Shown: in pieces, positions 24,839 through 32,565 of the stretch
How positions within the stretch are numbered: position 1 is the stretch's first letter
Layout of the letters: each line of letters begins with the position of its first letter
DNA from: Collinsella ihumii
GTDB lineage: Bacteria > Actinomycetota > Coriobacteriia > Coriobacteriales > Coriobacteriaceae
Direction: 5' to 3'
Assembly: GCF_900046475.1 (NCBI RefSeq)
Contig: NZ_FCOU01000012.1
Location: 317,924 to 381,923, forward strand
DNA: 64,000 bases
Notes under the pieces: generated by a model
Database searches by the model: none
Told to the model about the DNA's origin: nothing
The model's input: only the letters and a program-made list of their open reading frames with translations
Translations under genes and position numbers: made by a program

Positions 24839-25993
24839 ATGGCCCATCAATTCACCGTGCCCGGCCGCATCGTGACGGGAGAGGGCGCGCTCGAGGCGTC
24901 GCTTGAGGTGCTGCGGTCGTTCGGCACGCGCGCCTTCGTGGTATGCGACCCGCTGATGGTATCGCTCGGCAATCTCGAGGTGCTGATAAGCGCGCTCGCC
25001 TCGGTCGGCATCTCGTGCGAGGCGTTCAGCGAGATCACCGGCGAGCCGACCGACGAGATGGTCGCGCGCGGGGTCGAGCGCGCCCGCGTCTGGCCGTGCG
25101 ACATGTACATCGGGCTCGGCGGCGGCAGCCCCATCGACGCCATGAAGGCCATCGCCTGCATGGTCGCCCTCGACGCGGATGTCGACGACCAGATGGGCGC
25201 CGAGATCGCCTGCGACCGGCCGCCGCTCGTGGCGATTCCCACCACGGCGGGAACCGGGTCGGAGGTGACGCGGTTCACCATCATCAGCAACACGCGTGAT
25301 GACGTGAAGATGCTGCTCGCCGGTTCCTCGGTCATGCCGGACGTCGCCATCGTGGACCCGCGCTTCACGCTCACGGCGCCGGCCGACGTCACCGCCAACG
25401 CGGGCGTGGACGCGCTGTGCCATGCGCTCGAGGCGGCGACGTCGAGAAGGATGCAGCCGATGAGCTACACCTTCTCGGTCTCCGCCATCAGGCGCATCTT
25501 CGCGAACCTGCCGGCGTGCTGGCGCGATGGGGCGAACGTGGGGGCGCGCGAGCAGATGGCCATCGCCGCGACGGAGGCGGGCATCGCCTTCTCGAACGCC
25601 AGCGTCACGATCGTGCACGGCATGAGCCGGCCCATCGGCGCGCTGTTCCATGTGCCGCACGGCCTGTCGAACGCCATGATCGTGCTCGAGTGCCTGCGCT
25701 TCGTGGTCGACGGGGCCTATCCGCAGTTCGCCGCCGTCGCGCGCGATGCCGGCGTGAGCCGCGCCGAGGACGATCGGGCGGCCGCCCTGGAGCTGCTCGA
25801 CGCGCTGCAGGGCCTGCTCGAGGAGCTGCGGATCCCGACGCTGCGCGAGCACGGCATCGATGAAGCCGCGTTTCGGGCGCAGATCCCCAAGATGGCGGCC
25901 GACGCCATTGCGAGCGGCAGCCCCTCCAACACCATCAAGCCGCTTTGCGCGGCAGACCTCGAGGCCATCTACGATCGCCTTATCAGCGCATAG
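24839..25993 (+). CDS. Iron-containing alcohol dehydrogenase
   Basis: The 384-residue protein is a group III (Fe) alcohol dehydrogenase. The NAD-binding motif is GLGGGSPIDAMKA (about residue 95), then AIPTTAGTGSEVT. The metal ligands are in NAGVDALCHALEA and in HGMSRPIGALFHVPHG (about 260-276). Members such as FucO reduce lactaldehyde, and others oxidise 1,3-propanediol or butanol. Placed behind an aldolase it may reduce the aldehyde that the aldolase releases. The start is three bases after the previous stop. Confidence 0.88.
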   Translation: MAHQFTVPGRIVTGEGALEASLEVLRSFGTRAFVVCDPLMVSLGNLEVLISALASVGISCEAFSEITGEPTDEMVARGVERARVWPCDMYIGLGGGSPIDAMKAIACMVALDADVDDQMGAEIACDRPPLVAIPTTAGTGSEVTRFTIISNTRDDVKMLLAGSSVMPDVAIVDPRFTLTAPADVTANAGVDALCHALEAATSRRMQPMSYTFSVSAIRRIFANLPACWRDGANVGAREQMAIAATEAGIAFSNASVTIVHGMSRPIGALFHVPHGLSNAMIVLECLRFVVDGAYPQFAAVARDAGVSRAEDDRAAALELLDALQGLLEELRIPTLREHGIDEAAFRAQIPKMAADAIASGSPSNTIKPLCAADLEAIYDRLISA

Positions 25994-26083
25994 GCGCCCG
26001 TGGCGTCCTCGGCGCGAGCGCAGCCGGTCCGGCGCCGCTGCGCGCGCCACGCGCGTGTCATGGAGACGTAAAGGTATGGTCAG

Positions 26084-26118
26084 ACAGCCCGGATCCCTGT
26101 TAGGTCCGGGCTGTTTTT
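26084..26118 (+). terminator. Terminator of the aldolase-dehydrogenase operon
   Basis: Perfect 10-bp arms ACAGCCCGGA and TCCGGGCTGT, with loop TCCCTGTTAGG, are followed by TTTTTGG. It lies about 90 bases after the iron dehydrogenase and separates it from the next HAD gene. Confidence 0.9.
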
Positions 26119-26171
26119 GGGTAGGAAGCCCCACAGTGTGCAAAAAGATAGGAAATGAAGGGAATGCCCCT

Positions 26172-26966
26172 ATGATCAAACTCATCGCATCCGATATGGA
26201 CGGCACGCTGCTCGACGAGCGCAGCCAGGTGCCGCCCGAGACCTATGACCTCATCCGCGCGCTGCGCGAGAAGGGCGTGCGCTTCGCAGCCTCCTCGGGC
26301 CGTCGCTACGACCGCCTGTGCGAGTTCTTCGAGCCCGTGGTCGACCTGATGGATTTCGTCGCGTCCAACGGCGCGCAGGTGTATGCGGAAGGCGAGCTCG
26401 TCGACCGCGAGGTCTATTCGCACCTGGCCATAAAAAGGCTGGCGCGCACCGTCGGCATGTTCGACAACCTGCACCTGGCGCTGTTCGACCGCACGAAGTC
26501 CTACCTGCTCGACGACGAGGGCAAGTTCGTGCGCGAGGTCGACAAGGACCTTCCAAACGTCGAGCGGATCTGGGAGCTGCCGAGCGCCGAGGTCAACATC
26601 ATCAAGGCGAGCGTGTTTTGCGACGACGGCGCGGTGATGGATTACGCGTACGTGCTGTCGCGCGAGCTGGGCGACGAGTTCGTGTTCGCGCCTTCGGGCA
26701 ATGCGTGGATCGACGCCATGCAGGCGGGCGTGTCGAAGGCGACCGGCATCGCGCAGCTCATGGACCATTACGGCATCGCGCCCGAGGAGGTCATGGCCTT
26801 CGGCGACTCCATGAACGACTACGAGATCATCCGTCTCGTCGGATGCGGCTGCGCGATGGCGAACGGCCGCCCCGCTCTGCGCGCCGTGGCGGATCGCGTG
26901 GTCGGCTGCAACCGCGACCATGCCGTGCAGGCGGAGCTGCGCCGCGTGCTGGAGGAGCTGGACTAG
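26172..26966 (+). CDS. Cof-type HAD hydrolase
   Basis: The 264-residue protein is a haloacid-dehalogenase phosphatase of the Cof/IIB group acting on sugar phosphates or cofactors. Motif I is IASDMDGTLLDE (Asp nucleophile Asp8), motif II is FAASSGR, the Lys is in the KATGIAQL stretch, and motif III/IV is VMAFGDSMNDYEII. The cap inserts between motifs II and III. The ATG follows a weak AGGGAATGCCCC site. It lies after the operon terminator, so it may have its own promoter. Confidence 0.88.
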   Translation: MIKLIASDMDGTLLDERSQVPPETYDLIRALREKGVRFAASSGRRYDRLCEFFEPVVDLMDFVASNGAQVYAEGELVDREVYSHLAIKRLARTVGMFDNLHLALFDRTKSYLLDDEGKFVREVDKDLPNVERIWELPSAEVNIIKASVFCDDGAVMDYAYVLSRELGDEFVFAPSGNAWIDAMQAGVSKATGIAQLMDHYGIAPEEVMAFGDSMNDYEIIRLVGCGCAMANGRPALRAVADRVVGCNRDHAVQAELRRVLEELD

Positions 26967-26972
26967 AAAAGC

Positions 26973-27001
26973 GCCGACCGGCTCCTTTCGTGCCGGTCGG
27001 C
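26973..27001. terminator. Terminator between two convergent HAD genes
   Basis: Perfect 10-bp arms GCCGACCGGC and GCCGGTCGGC surround TCCTTTCGT. The minus strand reads GCGCTTTTC after the stem, so it best serves the leftward HAD gene but can stop both. Confidence 0.75.
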
Positions 27002-27044
27002 CCCGTGCCGGGCGCCTGCGCGAAAGCAATCGATCGGCGTCTTC

Positions 27045-27884
27045 CTAGCTGAGGCCGAGGCGTTCGAGGATGACGCTGGCCACGCCGTCCTCGTCGTTGC
27101 TCGCGCAGCACATGTCCGCCGCCTCGCGCACCTCGGTCTCGGCGTTCGCGACGGCCACGCCGAGACCCGCAAGCTCGATCATGCTCATGTCGTTGAAGTT
27201 GTCGCCGAACGCGACGGCATCGGCAGCGCTCATGCCTAGCTGCTCGCACAGCCACGCCATCGACGCCGCCTTGGACGCGTCCTTGTCCATGACCTCGATG
27301 TTCATGGGGTAGGAGCGGGTCACGGTGATGTTGTCGACATGGCGGAGCGCCTCGACGATGGCGTCACGGTCGCTCGGGTCGTACCAGTACATGGCGAGGC
27401 GCTCGAGCGCGTCGACGCGCGCGATCGTCTGCTCGGGTTCCTCGTCGACCGGCGTGCGGTTCCAGCGCATGGATGCGAGCGTGCTCGGGTCCGGGACGAA
27501 CTCCGCCATGCGGTCGTACAGGTCGCAGCGCAGGTAGCTGTGGCCGTCGGCGAAGATGTCGAACGTCACGTCGTGGTCGCGCGCGATGTCCCAGACCGCA
27601 AGGGCGCTCTCGGGCGCCAGGGGGACCAGGCGCAGCGCGGTGGCCGCGTCCGCAGTCTTGTTCTCGGGGTCGAGCCTGCTGACGACCGCTCCGTTCGAGC
27701 TGATGGCATAGTGCACCGCCGGGTGGCCGAGCACCTCGGGCGGAATGCCCACGAGCGCGCGCCCCGTGCAGGGGACGAACTCGATGCCGCGCGCGGCAAG
27801 CGCGTCGAGCGCTTCCAGGGAGCGTGCGCTCACGGCCTTGGTGCTCGTGAGGAACGTTCCATCCATGTCGGAAAACACAATCAT
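27045..27884 (-). CDS. Cof-type HAD hydrolase
   Basis: The 279-residue protein has the same HAD-IIB layout as the neighbour at 26172 but is only distantly similar. Motif I is IVFSDMDGTFLTS, motif II is FVPCTGRAL, the Lys motif lies in DKDASKAASMAWL and motif IV is AVAFGDNFNDMSMI. The ATG at 27884 is preceded by GAAAGAGAC. It follows an ACT-domain gene with a 47-base gap on the same strand and may be cotranscribed with it. The substrate is unknown. Confidence 0.87.
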   Translation of the reverse strand: MIVFSDMDGTFLTSTKAVSARSLEALDALAARGIEFVPCTGRALVGIPPEVLGHPAVHYAISSNGAVVSRLDPENKTADAATALRLVPLAPESALAVWDIARDHDVTFDIFADGHSYLRCDLYDRMAEFVPDPSTLASMRWNRTPVDEEPEQTIARVDALERLAMYWYDPSDRDAIVEALRHVDNITVTRSYPMNIEVMDKDASKAASMAWLCEQLGMSAADAVAFGDNFNDMSMIELAGLGVAVANAETEVREAADMCCASNDEDGVASVILERLGLS

Positions 27885-27931
27885 GGCGTCTCTTTCGTAA
27901 GGCGCGCGGGGGCCGCGCGGACCTTTTGGCT

Positions 27932-28219
27932 CTACAGGCGGTACATGAAGTTGAAGACGTCCTCGCGCTGGACGGTCACGGTGACGCCCGAGAGCTCGCC
28001 GGCCTCGGTGAGCGCGCCCTGCAGCTCGTGGAAGTCGAGCTTGGAGGCGGAGATGTCGGCAAGCATGGTCATGGTGAAGATGTCGTCGAGGATGGACTGG
28101 GTGATGTCGCGGATGTCGACGTTCGCCTCGCCCAGGACGCGCGTGACGCCGGCGACGATGCCCGGACGGTTCTTGCCCAGCACGGTGATGACGATGCGGT
28201 TGGATGCGGTCTCGGCCAT
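27932..28219 (-). CDS. ACT-domain protein (UPF0237-like)
   Basis: The 95-residue protein is a single ACT ligand-binding domain: IVITVLGKNRPGIVAGVTRVLGEANVDIRDITQSIL, then the second strand set FTMTMLADIS. The KNRPGIVA and DI.DITQ motifs match the UPF0237 family, usually next to a DUF711/PFL-like gene that is not present here. ACT domains often bind amino acids; the role here is unknown. It is the first gene of a short leftward unit with the HAD gene. Confidence 0.85.
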   Translation of the reverse strand: MAETASNRIVITVLGKNRPGIVAGVTRVLGEANVDIRDITQSILDDIFTMTMLADISASKLDFHELQGALTEAGELSGVTVTVQREDVFNFMYRL

Positions 28220-28373
28220 GGGGGACCCTTCTCTTATGCGGTGAATATGCGACCCCATTGTACCGATTGCCGGCAACGCGTGCGCGCACGGCGGGCAATG
28301 TGTGCGAGACATTGTGACGAAGCGTATGGGGGTGCTAGGTAGGATGATAGGTAGTCGAGCGATGGGAGGGGCC

Positions 28374-28670
28374 ATGGAGACGGCCGGGATTTCATTGGCG
28401 CAGATTGTCCTGGGCGTGCTCGCGGTCGCGCTCGCCGCCGCGGGCGCAATCCTGCAGAGGGGGACGCGGGCATGCGTGCTCGCGAGCTTTGCCGCGGCGC
28501 TGGCCTCGGTTGCCCTGACGGTCGTGTACTTCAAGTGCGAGGCCGAGACGGGTGACCTCGCGGCGATTCTCGACACGGCCGATGCGTTCGTGCTCTGCTC
28601 GGTCGTGCTGGGCGTCATCGTCCTCGCTCTCGATGCGGCGGCGCTCGCGCGGGCGGGACGGCGGGGCTGA
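28374..28670 (+). CDS. 98-residue membrane protein of unknown function
   Basis: The protein has three hydrophobic segments (about residues 8-27, 34-52 and 70-90) joined by short polar loops (LQRGTRAC, KCEAETGDLAAILDT) and a basic end ARAGRRG. The ATG at 28374 is chosen because GGGAGGGG lies 5-8 bases upstream; in-frame upstream starts lack this. No family is recognised. It stands alone between the divergent ACT gene and rpmE. Confidence 0.6.
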   Translation: METAGISLAQIVLGVLAVALAAAGAILQRGTRACVLASFAAALASVALTVVYFKCEAETGDLAAILDTADAFVLCSVVLGVIVLALDAAALARAGRRG

Positions 28671-28711
28671 CGTGCGGTCCGCGCGCCTGCATGCAGCGTT
28701 GCGTGTGCCTT

Positions 28712-28740
28712 TTGTGGCCATGATGCGGATGTGGTATTCT
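28712..28740 (+). promoter_or_regulatory. Promoter of rpmE
   Basis: TTGTGG (28712-28717) and TATTCT (28735-28740) are separated by exactly 17 bases, a good vegetative promoter. Transcription would start about 28747, just before two hairpins and about 80 bases before rpmE. Confidence 0.65.
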
Positions 28741-28753
28741 AGGCAGGCTGTTT

Positions 28754-28806
28754 TGTCTTGGTCGGAAACCAAGACACCCCTTATGTCCTGATTGGTAACC
28801 AGGACA
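28754..28806 (+). promoter_or_regulatory. Twin-hairpin leader of rpmE, probable L31 autoregulatory RNA
   Basis: Two similar hairpins stand in tandem in the 5' leader. The first (28754-28776) has perfect 9-bp arms TGTCTTGGT and ACCAAGACA with loop CGGAA. The second (28784-28806) has arms TGTCCTG and CAGGACA. Both read TGTCYTG ... AACCARGACA. Ribosomal-protein leaders for rpmE have been proposed in several bacterial groups, so autogenous control by L31 is a reasonable inference. No terminator follows, so control of translation is likely. Confidence 0.6.
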
Positions 28807-28827
28807 ACGAAGAAGAGGAGCCCTGCC

Positions 28828-29256
28828 ATGAAGTCTGGAATCCATCCGGAGTACGTCGAGTGCACGGTGCGCTGCAGCTGCGGCAACACCTTCAAGACCC
28901 GCTCGACCAAGTCCGAGATCGTCGTCGAGCTCTGCAATGAGTGCCACCCGTTCTACACGGGCCAGCAGAAGTTCGTCGACACCGGCGGACGCGTTCAGCG
29001 CTTCGCCGACAAGTTCGGTGGCGCCGCCCAGGCCGCTCTCGAGCGCGAGGCCGCCAAGAAGGCCGCCCGTGCCAAGAAGGCCGAGGAGGAGCAGGCCAAG
29101 CGCGCTGCTGAGCGTGAGGCCAAGGCCGCTGCCAAGGCCAAGCGTGCCGCCGAGTTCGAGAAGAAGGCTGCCGCCGAGGCTGCCAAGGCCCCTGCTGAGG
29201 CTCCCGCCGAGGAGACCGCTGCCGAGGCCGAGGCCACTGAGGCCGCTGTCGAGTAG
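28828..29256 (+). CDS. rpmE: Ribosomal protein L31 with a long Ala/Lys/Glu tail
   Basis: The first about 67 residues are a zinc-binding (C+) bL31: [22 protein letters not shown] with Cys16 and Cys18, then [26 protein letters not shown] with the second cysteine pair. The protein continues for about 75 residues of Ala-, Lys- and Glu-rich sequence, first basic and helical ([20 protein letters not shown]) and then acidic ([19 protein letters not shown]). L31 is normally about 70 residues. The tail closely resembles the L17 tail. GAGGAG lies upstream of the ATG. Confidence 0.95.
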   Translation: MKSGIHPEYVECTVRCSCGNTFKTRSTKSEIVVELCNECHPFYTGQQKFVDTGGRVQRFADKFGGAAQAALEREAAKKAARAKKAEEEQAKRAAEREAKAAAKAKRAAEFEKKAAAEAAKAPAEAPAEETAAEAEATEAAVE

Positions 29257-29281
29257 CATCTGCTGCACAAGCTTCGAGCTG

Positions 29282-29312
29282 AAAAGGGTCCCGCCAAGCG
29301 GGACCCTTTTTT
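29282..29312 (+). terminator. Rho-independent terminator of rpmE
   Basis: Perfect 13-bp arms AAAAGGGTCCCGC and GCGGGACCCTTTT with loop CAA, followed by TT and directly by a family A palindrome. Confidence 0.92.
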
Positions 29313-29375
29313 GCAAATCGGGGACGTACCTTCCGCGTGCACAAGTGCACGCGGAAGGTACGTCCCCGATTTGCA
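29312..29375. repeat. Palindrome family A, full inverted pair
   Basis: A 31-bp arm beginning TGCAAATCGGGGACGTACC and ending GCGTGCAC is followed after two bases by its perfect inverse. It lies between the rpmE terminator and the convergent flavin-binding protein gene, only three bases from the latter's stop. Confidence 0.9.
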
Positions 29376-29378
29376 CTC

Positions 29379-29897
29379 CTATGGCTCGCGGTTCTCCTTT
29401 TGTTTGCGTTCCTTGGCGGTGAGCTCGTTCGCGTCGAGACGGAAGATGGCGACCCGCGCGAGCCCCTCCGGCGAAAACGATGCGGCGACGCCCGGGGCGG
29501 CGTGCTCCATGATGCGCTCGAGGGCGCACCGGCGCTCGGTCTCGTCCTCGACCGCGCGGACGGTGCCGTTTCCCATGATGCTTGCATAGGAACGCGAGTA
29601 TGCGCAGCTGTAGTCGCCGACGATGTTGCCCCGGTCGCAGTCGAGCTCGAACGCGACGGGCACCCCGCGGTCCCCGCCCGCATAAAACGCGTCCGCCTTG
29701 CGGCCTTCGCGCGCGGAGTGCAGGTAGAAGCAGGGGAGCGCCTGATCGGCCTCCCACACATAGCCGAAGTTCACCGGGACGATGAACATCCCTTCCGCAT
29801 CGACGACGCCGAGGCGCAACACCTGGCACGCCTCGATGATGGCGCGTATCTGCGCGGGGTCGGTGACGGCGCGTTTGCCGAGTCGCATGGGGCGCAT
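29379..29897 (-). CDS. Pyridoxamine 5'-phosphate oxidase-family flavin-binding protein
   Basis: The 172-residue protein has the split-barrel flavin fold: MRLGKRAVTDPAQIRAIIEACQVLRLGVVDAEGMFIVPVNFGYVWE, then FYLHSAREGRKADAF and the core YSRSYASIMGNGTVR. This is the NimA-like group of the PNPOx superfamily, which binds FMN and includes nitroimidazole reductases and many proteins of unknown use. AGGGAGGA precedes the ATG. The gene is single and leftward, with the 279-350 bases upstream holding a palindrome and divergent promoters. Confidence 0.85.
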   Translation of the reverse strand: MRPMRLGKRAVTDPAQIRAIIEACQVLRLGVVDAEGMFIVPVNFGYVWEADQALPCFYLHSAREGRKADAFYAGGDRGVPVAFELDCDRGNIVGDYSCAYSRSYASIMGNGTVRAVEDETERRCALERIMEHAAPGVAASFSPEGLARVAIFRLDANELTAKERKQKENREP

Positions 29898-30010
29898 GGT
29901 TCCTCCCTGGTTGTCGCGGAGCACGATTACTCCATGGTAGCGCTTCGTTGTTGGAGTGAGACGCTCCGAGTGCGGGATGGATCGCGCGGCCCCTTCGTGA
30001 AGGCGCCAGG

Positions 30011-30103
30011 GGGTCAATGACACAAACTGGGCAGTTTGGCACGCTAAAGGGGGCCAGCAGAAGCTGTTAGCGTGCCAAATTGCCCAGTTTGTGTCATTGA
30101 CCC
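30011..30103. repeat. Palindrome family C
   Basis: A 37-bp arm beginning GGGTCAATGACACAAACTGG (30011-30047) is inverted at 30067-30103 with a single mismatch; the centre is 19 bases. It is the only palindrome here that lies between divergent genes (29379-29897 minus and 30260 plus). The rest of the 362-base gap holds no gene that I can support. Confidence 0.85.
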
Positions 30104-30259
30104 ACCTTGGCTGACCTTTCCCGATACTACGTGGTCGCGCTATCGCGTGTTCGCAGCGTGGGTGTTCTGGGGAACGCGTCGAGCTCATGCCGCCGCTCGG
30201 CCGCCTTATTCGAAAGCAACTATAATGGAGGCTTGGTAATCCACACGACAAGGGGACAT

Positions 30260-31900
30260 ATGTCTGTTCGATTCCTTTCCCTGCGAGCGAGCCTCGCGGT
30301 TACCTGCGGCCTGATGCTCTGCGCGACCGGGGCCCTCGTGCCCGTTTCCGCGTTCGCCGCCGATGAGACGGCTCCGGCGATCGGCGCGCCCGCGCCCGCA
30401 GATGCGGAAGATGCCGCCGACGACCTGCCGGCAGGCGACGATTCCGCTGGCGACGCCGACGCGGAGCTGCCCGGCTCCGAAGACCCCGACACCGACGGTG
30501 GCTCCGATACGGCCGATCCCGAGAACCCTGACGCGCCGGGAGACGCGGATGATCCGGATGATCCCGAGGATCCGGATACGCCCGAGACCCCTGACAACCC
30601 CGATAACCCCGACCAGACCGGACCCGAGGCTCCTGCGGGAGGCACCGGCTGGTCGGTATGGGCGGGCGAGCGCTACTGGTACGACGACGGCGTCATGGCC
30701 CGCGACAAGCAGGTCTACGACCCCGGGAGCAACGCCTGGTACTGGTTCGACGCCGACGGTACGATGGCCCGCGACAAGGACGTCTACATCCCGGTGTCCA
30801 ACGAGGACCGCTCCCGCGGCAAGTGGGTGCGCTACGACGGCGAGGGCCACATGGTCAAGGGGGAGGACTTCCGCTACGGCGGCTGGTATTACCTCGATCC
30901 GATAACCGGTGAGATGGCCAAAGGTTTTCGCTATATCGAGCAGAGCCAGAAGTGGGTGTTCTACGACTACACCACCGGAAAGATGCTCTACGGCGAGCAG
31001 GGTATCGACGGCAGCTGGTACTACCTCGACGAGGTGACGGGCGCGGTGACGTACGGCTGGCACTACCTCGCGTCCCAGAACAAGACCGTGTACTACTCGT
31101 GGCCCGCAGGAACCATGGTCCACGGGGATTGCCTGATCGGCCAGACCTGGTACCGCTTCGACCCCTATACCGGCGCGCTCGCTGGCGGCCAGCAGCGCCC
31201 CTCCACGACGATCCCCGCCGGGTTCGCGTCCGCGCTGCCCCTCGACACGCTGCTGAGCTCCGAGGGGGTGGACTCGGTGCGCATCCTCGGCGACAGCATC
31301 ATGGCCGGCCTGGGGGCTCCCGGGTTCGTCCCGGGCTCCGAGAACCTCCTGTTCTCCCTCGACGGCGAGTCGTATTACGAGCCGTCCGCGTCGGTCGACT
31401 GCGCGGCGAACCGCCTGCGCTCGGCGCTTGCCGCCCGCGGCGCGACCATGGTGAACGCAAGCGTGAGCGGCAAGGGCAGCATGAACTTCTTCAACCGCTT
31501 GGGCGAGGACGCGCTGGGCGATGAGGACGCGGCCATCGTCATCTTGGGCACCAACGATCGCGGGGCGTACGACCGCACCGAGACGCTGGCGGATTTCCGC
31601 AGGTATGCCGAGGAGCTGCTCACGCGCGTGGCGGAGCGCTACCAGGGCCGCATGATCGTGCTGTCGAGCATGCCGGTCGTGCGCGAGACCTACAACTTCT
31701 CGCTCGCCGAGGTCTCGAGCACGCTGAGGTCGCTGTGCTCCGAGCACGGCTGGGCATTCGGATCGCTCTACGATGCGTACCGCTACGTCGCCTCTGCCGA
31801 GGGGTTGCCGCTGGAGGCCTTTTATACCGACGGCACGCATCCCAACCACCTGGGGCAGGAGGTCCTCTGGAGCGCCCTGAGCCAGGTGCTGAGGATATAG
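30260..31900 (+). CDS. Secreted SGNH hydrolase with cell-wall-binding repeats
   Basis: The 546-residue protein starts with a signal peptide (basic MSVRFLSLRASLAV, then a hydrophobic core, cleavage near SAFAADE). An acidic Asp/Pro/Glu linker (about 34-125) leads to five or so aromatic wall-binding repeats such as GGWYYLDPITGEMAKGFRYI and GSWYYLDEVTGAVTYGWHYL (about 130-310). The C-terminal SGNH domain has block I VRILGDSIMAG, the oxyanion Gly near VSGKGSMN, ILGTNDRG and the catalytic pair in DGTHPNHLG. It probably deacylates a wall or surface glycan. The ATG has AGGGGAC upstream. It lies 161 bases before the export genes. Confidence 0.85.
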   Translation: MSVRFLSLRASLAVTCGLMLCATGALVPVSAFAADETAPAIGAPAPADAEDAADDLPAGDDSAGDADAELPGSEDPDTDGGSDTADPENPDAPGDADDPDDPEDPDTPETPDNPDNPDQTGPEAPAGGTGWSVWAGERYWYDDGVMARDKQVYDPGSNAWYWFDADGTMARDKDVYIPVSNEDRSRGKWVRYDGEGHMVKGEDFRYGGWYYLDPITGEMAKGFRYIEQSQKWVFYDYTTGKMLYGEQGIDGSWYYLDEVTGAVTYGWHYLASQNKTVYYSWPAGTMVHGDCLIGQTWYRFDPYTGALAGGQQRPSTTIPAGFASALPLDTLLSSEGVDSVRILGDSIMAGLGAPGFVPGSENLLFSLDGESYYEPSASVDCAANRLRSALAARGATMVNASVSGKGSMNFFNRLGEDALGDEDAAIVILGTNDRGAYDRTETLADFRRYAEELLTRVAERYQGRMIVLSSMPVVRETYNFSLAEVSSTLRSLCSEHGWAFGSLYDAYRYVASAEGLPLEAFYTDGTHPNHLGQEVLWSALSQVLRI

Positions 31901-32061
31901 GGATGCGCCGACCGACCCGCTTCGCACGGCATGATGCCCCGCGAGGCGGGTCTCGGCGATTTTAGGGCGCGTCTCGCCCGGCGCCTTCGGTGCGCGGCGG
32001 ATGCGCGGTATGCTTATCCCATTGTGTCGGCTATCGGGTATCGGTGCGGAGGTGCGGGTAC

Positions 32062-32556
32062 ATGGCGTCAAGCCTCTTCAGGGAAAAGAGCCTCAAGCGC
32101 ATTTCTTCCCCAGAGCAGCTCAACGATTACATCAAGGTGTCCCAGCCGAGCGTATGGATCGCCTTGGCCGCCGCCGCGGCCTTTGTCGTGGCGGTGTTCA
32201 TCTGGTCCGTTGCGGGCACGGTGCCCACGAGGGTGGAGGCCGTGGCCGTGGAGGACGGCGGCGGGCTCACATGCTACCTGTCGACCGAGGACGCCGCGGA
32301 CGTGGCCCCCGGCATGACGGTGGAGCTCTCGACCGGCGAGCACGGCGCCGTCACCGCGGTGGACGACCTGCCGCTTTCCGTCGAGGAGGTCTCGCAGAGC
32401 CTGACGAGCGACTACGCCCGCGACAGCGTGGTCACGTCCGACTGGAGCATCCCGGTTCAGATCGATGTCGACGGGGCGCTCGAGCCAGGGCACCTCTACC
32501 AGGTCTACATTACGACGGGCTCGGTGAGCCCCATATCGTTTTTGCTGAGCAGCTAG
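32062..32556 (+). CDS. Short HlyD-like membrane-fusion protein of an NHLP-type export system
   Basis: The 164-residue protein begins SSLFREKSLKRISSPEQLNDYIKVSQPSVWI, the typical start of NHLM/NHLP secretion proteins, then has one membrane helix (about 33-55) and an outer beta-rich part (VPTRVEAVAVEDGGGLTCYLSTEDAADVAPGMTVEL ... GHLYQVYITTGSVSPISFLL). Known family members are longer and carry a coiled-coil hairpin that is missing here. It is nine bases upstream of the C39 peptidase-ABC gene and surely cotranscribed. It would link the ABC subunits to the cell surface. Confidence 0.75.
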   Translation: MASSLFREKSLKRISSPEQLNDYIKVSQPSVWIALAAAAAFVVAVFIWSVAGTVPTRVEAVAVEDGGGLTCYLSTEDAADVAPGMTVELSTGEHGAVTAVDDLPLSVEEVSQSLTSDYARDSVVTSDWSIPVQIDVDGALEPGHLYQVYITTGSVSPISFLLSS

Positions 32557-32565
32557 GGGAGGGCC

